This document shows, piece by piece, positions 1-5,753 of a stretch of 5,753 nucleotides of DNA (position 1 is the stretch's first letter; each line of letters begins with the position of its first letter). Under the pieces are notes generated by a model. The model was not told the DNA's origin and did not search any database. It was given only the letters and a program-made list of their open reading frames with translations. The position numbers and the translations under genes were made by a program. Origin of the DNA: Glaciecola sp. UBA983 (GTDB lineage Bacteria; Pseudomonadota; Gammaproteobacteria; Enterobacterales; Alteromonadaceae); the NCBI GenBank assembly GCA_002292215.1, contig DBBN01000118.1, positions 1 to 5,753 of the forward strand. Direction: 5' to 3'.

Positions 1-1024
1 TGATGAAACCGTATTATATAAAACAGGTATGGGTCATACCATCCAAGACGGTAAAGTGATAAAAGGTCTGCACAACCCAGAGTTAGATGACGCTATCGGG
101 TATTATGCTGAAGAGTTACGCGATATGCTTGAGTTAGTGCAAGGCGCATCACATGAATTTAACTTAGAAGAATTTTTAGCCGGAGAGCTAACGCCAGTTT
201 TCTTTGGTACAGCCTTAGGTAACTATGGTGTTGATCACATGCTTGATGGATTAGTCGAGTGGGCACCGAAGCCTCAGCCGCGCAAGACCGAAGTCCGTGA
301 AATCGCTGCAGAAGAAGAAAAGTTCTCTGGCTTTGTGTTTAAAATCCAAGCTAATATGGATCCTAAACACCGTGACCGTATTGCGTTTTGTCGTATTGTA
401 TCGGGTAAATATGAAAAAGGCATGAAAATGCGCCATACCCGAATAGGTAAAGACGTTCGCGTGTCGGATGCCTTGACCTTTTTAGCCGGTGACCGTTCAT
501 TACTCGAAGAAGCTTATGCGGGTGATATTATCGGATTACATAACCATGGTTCAATTCGTATCGGCGATACCTTTACCGCAGGTGAAGATATTCGTTTCTC
601 GGGTATTCCTAATTTTGCTCCGGAGTTATTTAAGCGTATCCGTCTTAAAGATCCACTGAAAATGAAGCAGTTACAAAAAGGTCTGATTCAATTATCAGAA
701 GAAGGCGCGGTCCAAGTATTTAGACCGTTGATGAACAACGATTTGATTGTTGGCGCTGTTGGTGTACTTCAGTTTGACGTGGTTGTTGCACGCTTAAAAG
801 GCGAATATAACGTAGATGCTATATATGAGCATGTGTCTGTTGCAACAGCACGTTGGGTCTATGGTGACGAACGTAAAGTGGACGAATTTAGACGTAAAGC
901 ACAAGCCAATCTTGCACTCGATGGTGGTGATAACTTAACGTACATCGCACCGACTATGGTGAATTTATCGTTAGCGTTAGAGCGTTATCCCGACATTACG
1001 TTTACGGCGACACGTGAACAATAA
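1..1024 (+). CDS. prfC: Peptide chain release factor 3 (RF3), C-terminal part, 5' end outside window
   Basis: RF3 is a cytoplasmic translational GTPase that removes RF1 or RF2 from the ribosome after peptide release. The reading frame is open from base 2, so the gene enters from the left; an internal ATG at 29 is not the true start. The 340 visible codons fit roughly residues 190-529 of the 529-residue E. coli protein. The P-loop, DTPGH and NKxD motifs therefore lie outside. What remains is the end of the G domain with the G5-type [21 protein letters not shown] stretch (about 206-268). The beta-barrel domain II follows, starting near [19 protein letters not shown]. The C-terminal domain has [25 protein letters not shown] and [14 protein letters not shown], all hallmark RF3 strings. 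It ends on TAA, 67 bp before argS. No frameshift or missing segment is visible. The identification is very secure; the alignment to E. coli is from memory. Confidence 0.97.
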   Translation, partial: DETVLYKTGMGHTIQDGKVIKGLHNPELDDAIGYYAEELRDMLELVQGASHEFNLEEFLAGELTPVFFGTALGNYGVDHMLDGLVEWAPKPQPRKTEVREIAAEEEKFSGFVFKIQANMDPKHRDRIAFCRIVSGKYEKGMKMRHTRIGKDVRVSDALTFLAGDRSLLEEAYAGDIIGLHNHGSIRIGDTFTAGEDIRFSGIPNFAPELFKRIRLKDPLKMKQLQKGLIQLSEEGAVQVFRPLMNNDLIVGAVGVLQFDVVVARLKGEYNVDAIYEHVSVATARWVYGDERKVDEFRRKAQANLALDGGDNLTYIAPTMVNLSLALERYPDITFTATREQ

Positions 1025-1091
1025 GCGAGTTAAGGTGCAAATGCGAGTCACAACACTAGCAACACACGAATAATTTTTAAAAAGAGTATAT

Positions 1092-2825
1092 ATGAATATC
1101 CAAGCCATTTTAGTTTCCCGTTTCAAGGCTGCTCTAGCGTCATTAGATGCCTCTGATGCGCCCGTTCCAGTGAGTAAAAGTACCCGTCCTGAGTTTGGTG
1201 AATACCAATTTAACGGTGCGATGGGCTTGGCTAAAATAAAACGCTGCCCACCGCGAGAAGTCGCACAGCAAATTTTAGACGTGGTACAACTAGATGATAT
1301 AGCGGATAAATGTGAAATTGCCGGTCCGGGTTTTATTAATATTCATTTATCACCTGATTGGTTAGCACAACAGGCTAATACCACCTTGCATGATGCACGC
1401 ATTGGTATTGCTGCTCAGCCGGAACAAACGATTGTTGTCGATTACTCTGCACCAAATCTAGCAAAAGAAATGCATGTCGGGCATTTACGTTCGACGATTA
1501 TTGGTGATGCCGTCGCCAAAGCCTTAGAGTTTATGGGCCATAAGGTCTTGCGTCAAAACCATATGGGCGATTGGGGCACACAGTTTGGTATGTTGCTCGC
1601 GCACCTAAATGATAAATTACAAGCCAATGAAGTGGCAGAAACAGCGTTATCTGATCTAGAAGATTTTTATCGTGTTGCCAAAGTACGTTTTGATAATGAA
1701 GAGGGCTTTGCTGATCGTGCTCGTGAGTATGTAGTGAAGTTACAAGGCGGTGATGCACAATGCTTAGCGTTGTGGCAAAACTTTATTGACGTGTCGATAG
1801 CCCACTCTGAAGAGGTCTATCATAAGCTCAGTGTGACTCTGACGCGTGATGATGTTATGGGCGAGTCTGCGTACAATCATGATTTAGCCAATGTGGTGAG
1901 TGAATTACAAGCTCAAGGTGTGGTGGTCGAAGATGCCGGCGCACAAGTCGCTTTCCTTGAAGAGCTAGCGGATAAAAATGGTAAACCCGCTGTCTATATT
2001 GTACAAAAATCAGGTGGTGGGTATTTATATGCCACGACCGATTTAGCGGCTATTCGCTATCGTAAAAGTCAGTTAAACGCTTCACGCACATTGATCTTTA
2101 CTGACGCACGTCAAGCGCTGCATTTTAAACAAACAGAAATAGTTGCGCGTAAAGCTGGTTTCTTAGCCGCGGACGATCAATATCAACATTGTCCTTTTGG
2201 GATGATGTTAGGCAAAGACGGCAAGCCCTTTAAAACGCGTACCGGCGGCACAGTTAAGTTAATTGATTTGCTTGATGAAGCGGTAGAAAGAGCGGGTGCA
2301 TTGCTTGCAACTCGTGATAATGATTTTTCTGCGGAAACACTGGCAGATATGGCTGATAAAATTGGGATTGGCGCAGTTAAATATGCTGATTTAAGTAAAA
2401 ATCGCACCACCGATTACATCTTTGATTGGGATGCGATGCTCAGTTTTGAGGGAAATACCGCGCCATATTTGCAGTATGCTTTTACGCGTATCCAAAGTAT
2501 TTTTGCCAAAGCTAACGTCGATATGAGCGCATGTGATGCGGTAATTGATATTCAGGCAAGTCAAGAGAAATCCCTAGTTACCAAATTATTACAATATCAA
2601 GATACCTTAGAACAGTTAATTGATGATGCCGCTCCGCATGTGTTATGTACCTATTTATATGAACTGGCTAGTTTGTATATGAAGTTTTATGAAGCGTGTC
2701 CAATCCTCAAAGAAGACGTCACTGCCGAGCAAAAAGCCTCTCGTTTAGCCATTTGCGCATTATGCAGTGAGACGATGGGACATGGTCTAGGTTTATTAGG
2801 TATAGCAACACTTAATAAAATGTAA
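1092..2825 (+). CDS. argS: Arginyl-tRNA synthetase
   Basis: ArgRS is a class I enzyme that charges tRNA-Arg with arginine using ATP, in the cytoplasm; unlike most synthetases it needs the tRNA for amino-acid activation. At 577 residues it is the same length as the E. coli enzyme. The N-terminal tRNA-recognition domain covers about residues 1-110. The class I HIGH signature is HVGH at 128-131, inside SAPNLAKEMHVGHLRST. DWGTQFG, YATTDLAAIRYR and DARQALHFKQ follow in the catalytic fold. The KMSKS site is non-canonical, as is common in ArgRS: it reads GKDGKPFKTRTGG at about 374-386. The helical anticodon-binding domain, with NTAPYLQYAFTRIQSIF, runs to the LGLLGIATLNKM end. The ATG is preceded by a modest AAAGAG ribosome site at about 1081-1086. 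No convincing terminator or dedicated promoter is visible in the 67 bp after prfC, so read-through from prfC is possible. No defects were seen. Confidence 0.97.
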   Translation: MNIQAILVSRFKAALASLDASDAPVPVSKSTRPEFGEYQFNGAMGLAKIKRCPPREVAQQILDVVQLDDIADKCEIAGPGFINIHLSPDWLAQQANTTLHDARIGIAAQPEQTIVVDYSAPNLAKEMHVGHLRSTIIGDAVAKALEFMGHKVLRQNHMGDWGTQFGMLLAHLNDKLQANEVAETALSDLEDFYRVAKVRFDNEEGFADRAREYVVKLQGGDAQCLALWQNFIDVSIAHSEEVYHKLSVTLTRDDVMGESAYNHDLANVVSELQAQGVVVEDAGAQVAFLEELADKNGKPAVYIVQKSGGGYLYATTDLAAIRYRKSQLNASRTLIFTDARQALHFKQTEIVARKAGFLAADDQYQHCPFGMMLGKDGKPFKTRTGGTVKLIDLLDEAVERAGALLATRDNDFSAETLADMADKIGIGAVKYADLSKNRTTDYIFDWDAMLSFEGNTAPYLQYAFTRIQSIFAKANVDMSACDAVIDIQASQEKSLVTKLLQYQDTLEQLIDDAAPHVLCTYLYELASLYMKFYEACPILKEDVTAEQKASRLAICALCSETMGHGLGLLGIATLNKM

Positions 2826-2918
2826 ATAAAATTGCTGAATACCACGTATTGAAAACTTTGATTACATTTACGGTCTGATTTGCACAATTGGTTTACAACT
2901 TATGTTAATTTTAAAGCT

Positions 2919-2924
2919 TATACT
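2919..2924 (+). promoter_or_regulatory. Candidate -10 box upstream of the exported-protein gene
   Basis: TATACT, one mismatch from the sigma-70 consensus, lies 83 bp before the ATG at 3007. The only good -35-like hexamer nearby, TTTACA at 2892-2897, is 21 bp away, longer than the usual 16-18 bp. The promoter is therefore either weak, activator-dependent or not real. If used, transcription would start at about 2931, on the palindrome described at 2931-2942, giving a leader of about 75 nt. Confidence 0.3.
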
Positions 2925-2930
2925 ATTGTC

Positions 2931-2942
2931 ATTAGCGCTAAT
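2931..2942. repeat. Perfect 12-bp palindrome, possible operator
   Basis: ATTAGCGCTAAT reads identically on both strands. It sits 6 bp after the candidate TATACT box, where a bound dimeric repressor would block initiation. It could be an operator, but no regulator is encoded nearby. A 12-bp palindrome can also arise by chance, or as part of the degenerate 14-bp repeat that overlaps it. Confidence 0.4.
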
Positions 2943-2974
2943 AACCTAGCGCAATGAAATTAGCACAACAAATT
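2933..2974 (+). repeat. Degenerate 14-bp tandem repeat, three units
   Basis: TAGCGC starts at 2933 and again at 2947, and TAGCAC starts at 2961, so the units are spaced exactly 14 bp apart. Units 2 and 3 match at 10 of 14 positions, and units 1 and 2 at 9 of 14. A fourth, poorer copy may follow at 2975. The repeat lies in the leader between the candidate promoter and the ribosome site of the exported-protein gene. The composition is AT-rich, so part of the match is expected by chance. No function is known. Confidence 0.4.
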
Positions 2975-3006
2975 TAACTAACGAAATAACCAAAAGGACA
3001 ATTATT

Positions 3007-3555
3007 ATGATCGTTAAATTAACTAAGAGTATCGCAGTGGTATTAGCACTTTCGAGTTTTACCGTCGTTAACAGTGTTAGCGCAAGTGACAATGCCTCAC
3101 AAAACAGCTTACAAGGCACCTCACAAAATAATTCGAAAGAAGATATTGAGAGAATCGGTATCACGGGTTCGGTGCCACTGTTGTTTTATAAAGATGACAT
3201 GCAAGCCGCAGAATTAGATTTTTATGAAATGTTCAATGCGCTAAACGATAACAAAAAATATAAAGTATTGTGTCGCAAAGAGACGCGTTTAGGCAGTCGC
3301 ATTAAGACACGTGTATGCTATCCACAATACGTACTAGATCGAATGGCGGAAGAAACCCAAGATGCGTTATCATCGGGTGCGGGTTATCCTTCATTACAGC
3401 AAATTGAATTTGCGGTTAAGGATGAGCGAGAAGAATCCATAAAGTATGTGGAAGAATTAGTTAAATCTAATCCCGAATTGTTACATAAATTAATTCAACT
3501 TAACGAAAAACAAGCGTTATATGCGCAAAAAAAAGCACAAGTGTATCCAGATTAA
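3007..3555 (+). CDS. Exported protein of unknown function with signal peptide and two cysteines
   Basis: I cannot assign a named family. The 182-residue product has a typical Sec signal peptide: K4 and K7, then a hydrophobic core at about 9-22 (IAVVLALSSFTVV) and a likely cut after VSA at residue 26. There is no lipobox cysteine, so it should be periplasmic or secreted. Next comes a Ser/Asn/Gln-rich linker (27-43), then IERIGITGS (48-56), reminiscent of the IEVTGSR-type string near the start of many mature TonB-dependent receptors. The core DFYEMFNALN (71-80) to VCYPQYV (103-109) holds the only two mature cysteines, C89 and C104, which could form a disulfide. A charged, probably helical tail follows, rich in E, K and Q (133-178). 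The start is supported by AAAGGA at 2993-2998, 8 bp before the ATG. It ends on tandem TAA TAA. I recall similar small secreted proteins in Alteromonadales genomes, but cannot confirm this here. Confidence 0.85.
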   Translation: MIVKLTKSIAVVLALSSFTVVNSVSASDNASQNSLQGTSQNNSKEDIERIGITGSVPLLFYKDDMQAAELDFYEMFNALNDNKKYKVLCRKETRLGSRIKTRVCYPQYVLDRMAEETQDALSSGAGYPSLQQIEFAVKDEREESIKYVEELVKSNPELLHKLIQLNEKQALYAQKKAQVYPD

Positions 3556-3655
3556 TAATGGCGAGCCAGTTCACTGCGCAACTTGCTAAATAAATTTTCG
3601 AAACATCAATAGCGAATAGATTCATGGCGAATTGGTCTTAAAAACATTGTTTTAC

Positions 3656-3684
3656 TATCCATTTTCCATGAAATTAGCTATAAT
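3656..3684 (+). promoter_or_regulatory. Probable prfB-lysS promoter
   Basis: A perfect -10 hexamer TATAAT lies at 3679-3684, in the context GCTATAATTCCGC that is typical of gammaproteobacterial housekeeping promoters. The -35 at the best spacing (TATCCA, 3656-3661, 17-bp spacer) matches TTGACA at only three positions. A better-looking TTTACT at 3651-3656 would need a 22-bp spacer. Transcription would start at about 3691, leaving a leader of about 30 nt before the prfB ATG. The call rests mainly on the -10 box and its position. Confidence 0.5.
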
Positions 3685-3720
3685 TCCGCATCAAAATTTC
3701 AGTCATCACACAGCATTATT

Positions 3721-4819
3721 ATGTTTGAAACTAATCCAATTACATCAAGTTTAGCGGATATCCGTGAACGAACAGCGTCTCTTCGGGGGTATCTTTGACT
3801 TTGCTGTCAAGCAAGAACGCCTTGAAGAAGTCAATCGCGAATTAGAGGACTCTGCCGTTTGGAATAATCCCGAACACGCGCAAGCACTAGGTAAAGAAAA
3901 AGTCACCTTAGAGCAAATTGTTGAAACCATCGAGATCCTTGAACAAGGTGTCGAAGATGTTGAAGGCTTGTTAGAGCTTGCGGTAGAAGCGGAAGACGAA
4001 GATACGTTTGCCGAGACGCAAAGCGAATTAGCCGAATTGATTACCCATCTTGAATTACTTGAATTTCGCCGTATGTTTGCTGGACCTAATGACAGTAATG
4101 ATTGTTATTTGGATATTCAATCAGGATCAGGCGGCACCGAAGCACAAGATTGGGCTAATATGTTATTACGCATGTATTTGCGTTGGGGTGAAGAAAACGG
4201 CTTTAAAACCGAACTCATTGAAGTCTCTGATGGCGATGTGGCAGGCATTAAATCTGCAACCATTCGCTTTGGTGGAGAATACGCCTACGGTTGGTTGAGA
4301 ACTGAAACAGGCGTACATCGTTTAGTGCGTAAATCGCCATTTGATTCGGGTAGCCGTCGTCATACTTCATTTGCTTCTGCGTTCATTTACCCTGAGATTA
4401 ATGACGATATTGATATTGAACTTAATCCTTCGGATTTACGCATTGATACTTACCGTGCTTCTGGTGCCGGTGGTCAGCACGTAAACCGAACGGATTCTGC
4501 GGTACGGATCACGCATTTACCGACCAATATCGTCGTGCAATGCCAAAATGACCGTTCGCAACATAAAAATAAAGACCAAGCCATGAAGCAGCTTAAAGCG
4601 AAGCTGTATGAACATGAGTTGCAAAAACAAAACGTAGAAAAGCAAGCGATGGAAGATAGTAAATCAGACATCGGTTGGGGTAGCCAAATTCGTTCGTATG
4701 TATTAGATGATTCGCGCATCAAAGATTTACGAACAGGGGTAGAAACTCGTAATACGCAATCTGTATTAGATGGCGATTTAAACAAATTTATTGAAGCTAG
4801 CTTAAAATCTGGCTTGTAA
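3721..4819 (+). CDS. prfB: Peptide chain release factor 2 (RF2), joined by +1 programmed frameshift
   Basis: RF2 recognises UGA and UAA stop codons in the ribosomal A site and triggers peptide release. The coding sequence is 3721-3795 joined to 3797-4819: 25 codons ([10 protein letters not shown] to LRGYL), then an in-frame TGA, then 340 codons in the +1 frame beginning [12 protein letters not shown]. The 365-residue total equals E. coli RF2. The stop-recognition tripeptide SPF is at 205-207 and the catalytic GGQ at 250-252. Residue 246 is Ala, the common form, not the Thr of E. coli K-12. The N-terminal helical domain includes the acidic [18 protein letters not shown] at 3764 opens the long frame but would drop the conserved N-terminus, so it is not the start. 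No clear Shine-Dalgarno precedes ATG 3721. The frameshift makes synthesis autoregulated: scarce RF2 slows UGA decoding and favours the shift. lysS follows 29 bp downstream. Confidence 0.97.
3784..3799 (+). promoter_or_regulatory. RF2 programmed +1 frameshift signal
   Basis: The element reads CGGGGGTATCTTTGAC. It has an internal Shine-Dalgarno-like GGGGGT (3785-3790), the slippery Leu codon CTT (3793-3795), the in-frame stop TGA (3796-3798) and the following C that weakens termination. The peptidyl-tRNA slips from CUU to UUU and translation resumes at GAC (3797). Spacing between the G-run and CTT is the same as in E. coli. The one difference from E. coli is C instead of A directly before the G-run, so the Arg codon is CGG rather than AGG. 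This removes one possible base pair with the anti-Shine-Dalgarno of 16S rRNA. Confidence 0.96.
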
Positions 4820-4848
4820 TCACACCATAGTAGGATTTAGGAAACGCA

Positions 4849-5753
4849 ATGACCGACCAACATTCAGATGATAATAAACTCGTAGCTGAACGCCGTGCCA
4901 AATTAGATGCCATTCGCGCACAGTGTAAATCCAATGGATTTCCAAACAGCTTTCGTCGTGAAGCGTATGCTGATGATTTGCAATCTTCATTTGCAGAGCA
5001 TGAAAAAGCGGACTTAGAAACGTTAGGTCATGTAGTCAGCATCGCGGGTCGTATTATGGCAAAACGTGGACCATTTTTATTGTTGCAAGACATGAGTGGT
5101 CAAGTGCAAGCTTATGCTTCTAAAGACACACAAAAAGATATTAAAGCACGTTACGGCAGCTTAGATATTGGCGATATTATTGGTGTGAAAGGTACATTGC
5201 ATAAATCTGGTAAAGGCGATTTGTATGTCAATATGGACGAATATGAATTACTCACTAAATCATTACGTCCATTACCAGAAAAATTTCATGGTCTAGCTGA
5301 TCAAGAAACCAAATATCGCCAACGTTATGTTGACTTGATTACTTCTCCTGAAACGCGCGACACTTTTTTCATGCGTAGCAAAATTATCAGTGGTATTCGT
5401 AGTTTCTTGACTGAACGTCAGTTTATGGAAGTAGAAACGCCGATGCTACAAGTCATCCCAGGTGGTGCTACGGCTAAGCCGTTTGTGACGCATCACAACG
5501 CGCTCGATATTGGTATGTATTTGCGAATTGCCCCTGAGCTTTATCTTAAGCGTTTGGTTGTGGGCGGTTTTGAACGTGTATTCGAAATCAACCGTAACTT
5601 CCGTAACGAAGGCTTATCAACTCGTCATAACCCTGAATTTACAATGATTGAGTTTTATCAAGCCTATGCCGATTACAATGACTTAATGGATTTGACGGAA
5701 GAGATGTTAAAGCACCTAGCACAAACCGTGTTAGGTACGACCATTGTTAAAAA
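4849..5753 (+). CDS. lysS: Lysyl-tRNA synthetase (class II), 3' end outside window
   Basis: LysRS charges tRNA-Lys with lysine using ATP, acting as a cytoplasmic dimer. The frame is open from ATG 4849 to the right edge: 301 whole codons plus two bases, about 60 percent of the roughly 500-residue family length. An N-terminal helix (1-30) precedes the OB-fold anticodon-binding domain at about 58-140, with [19 protein letters not shown] and GDIIGVKG. The linker [11 protein letters not shown] and [10 protein letters not shown] (155-164) leads to class II motif 1, [10 protein letters not shown], with the conserved Pro198. Motif 2 is [13 protein letters not shown] (243-255), with the ATP-contacting Arg252, followed by [12 protein letters not shown]. 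Motif 3 lies outside the window. The start is supported by AGGA at 4839-4842, 6 bp upstream. With only 29 bp after prfB and no terminator between them, it is expected to be co-transcribed with prfB, as in E. coli. The N-terminus is about ten residues shorter than the E. coli one. Confidence 0.97.
   Translation, partial: MTDQHSDDNKLVAERRAKLDAIRAQCKSNGFPNSFRREAYADDLQSSFAEHEKADLETLGHVVSIAGRIMAKRGPFLLLQDMSGQVQAYASKDTQKDIKARYGSLDIGDIIGVKGTLHKSGKGDLYVNMDEYELLTKSLRPLPEKFHGLADQETKYRQRYVDLITSPETRDTFFMRSKIISGIRSFLTERQFMEVETPMLQVIPGGATAKPFVTHHNALDIGMYLRIAPELYLKRLVVGGFERVFEINRNFRNEGLSTRHNPEFTMIEFYQAYADYNDLMDLTEEMLKHLAQTVLGTTIVK

Noticed and set aside
1025..1091. Dedicated argS promoter in the prfC-argS gap
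   Set aside because: AATAAT near 1069 could serve as a -10 box, but no acceptable -35 lies 16-18 bp upstream and the leader would be only about 11 nt.
2835..2855. Possible terminator after argS (AATAC CAC GTATT)
   Set aside because: The stem is only five mostly A/T pairs and is not followed by a T-run, so it is too weak for an intrinsic terminator.
2954..2977. Tiny upstream frame MKLAQQI before the exported-protein gene, considered as a leader peptide
   Set aside because: There is no ribosome site, no run of a regulatory amino acid and no attenuator hairpin. ATG-to-stop stretches this short are common by chance.
2946..3164. 72-codon hydrophobic open frame on the - strand over the start of the exported-protein gene
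   Set aside because: Its hydrophobicity comes from AT-rich upstream DNA and the complement of the signal peptide. The + strand frame has the ribosome site and signal-peptide logic.
3558..3593. 11-codon ORF starting at the TAATAATG overlap after the exported-protein gene
   Set aside because: The stop-start overlap is neat, but the product MASQFTAQLAK is too short and featureless. There is no support beyond position.
3796..3798. In-frame TGA read as a disabling nonsense mutation or sequencing error in prfB
   Set aside because: It is at codon 26 in the canonical frameshift context, a known conserved feature of bacterial RF2 genes.
4050..4298. 82-codon + strand open frame inside prfB
   Set aside because: It overlaps conserved RF2 sequence in another frame, has no ribosome site and has no recognisable product.
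4474..4785. 103-codon open frame on the - strand inside prfB
   Set aside because: It lies wholly antisense to the conserved catalytic domain of RF2. Its translation is Cys/Ser-rich with no recognisable domain, so it is a shadow frame.
3764..4819. GTG at 3764 as an alternative unshifted start for RF2
   Set aside because: It would replace the conserved MFETNP...LRGYL N-terminus with an unrelated peptide. The CTTTGAC frameshift site and the exact 365-residue joined length explain the gene better.

Overview
The window is ordinary housekeeping chromosome from a gammaproteobacterium. The protein sequences look closest to marine, Alteromonadales-like lineages such as Shewanella, Psychromonas, Moritella or Thalassotalea relatives. 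This placement rests on remembered protein similarity: RF3, ArgRS, RF2 and LysRS all align closely with the E. coli proteins. The DNA is moderately AT-rich and RF2 carries the classic programmed frameshift. The genus cannot be fixed from the sequence alone.

Layout, all on the + strand: (1) the C-terminal 340 codons of prfC (peptide release factor 3), cut by the left edge and ending at 1024; (2) a complete argS (arginyl-tRNA synthetase, 577 aa), 1092-2825; (3) a 181-bp gap with a candidate promoter, a 12-bp perfect palindrome and a degenerate 14-bp tandem repeat; (4) a 182-aa exported protein of unknown function, 3007-3555; (5) a 165-bp gap with a TATAAT-type promoter; (6) a complete prfB (release factor 2, 365 aa), read from two frames through a +1 programmed frameshift at an in-frame UGA (3796-3798); (7) the first 301 codons of lysS (class II lysyl-tRNA synthetase), starting 29 bp after prfB and cut by the right edge.

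Four of the five genes act in translation. RF2 and RF3 work together in termination and recycling, while ArgRS and LysRS charge tRNAs. prfB-lysS is a well-known gammaproteobacterial pair and is almost certainly co-transcribed. The exported protein is the outlier. Its close spacing to a good Shine-Dalgarno sequence, clear signal peptide and conserved-looking core make it a real gene. It is the least understood item here.

No mobile element, tRNA, rRNA, CRISPR array or convincing intrinsic terminator was found. I see no undescribed multi-gene system. The most interesting items are the unknown secreted protein with its repeat-bearing upstream region, and a small departure from the textbook RF2 frameshift signal.
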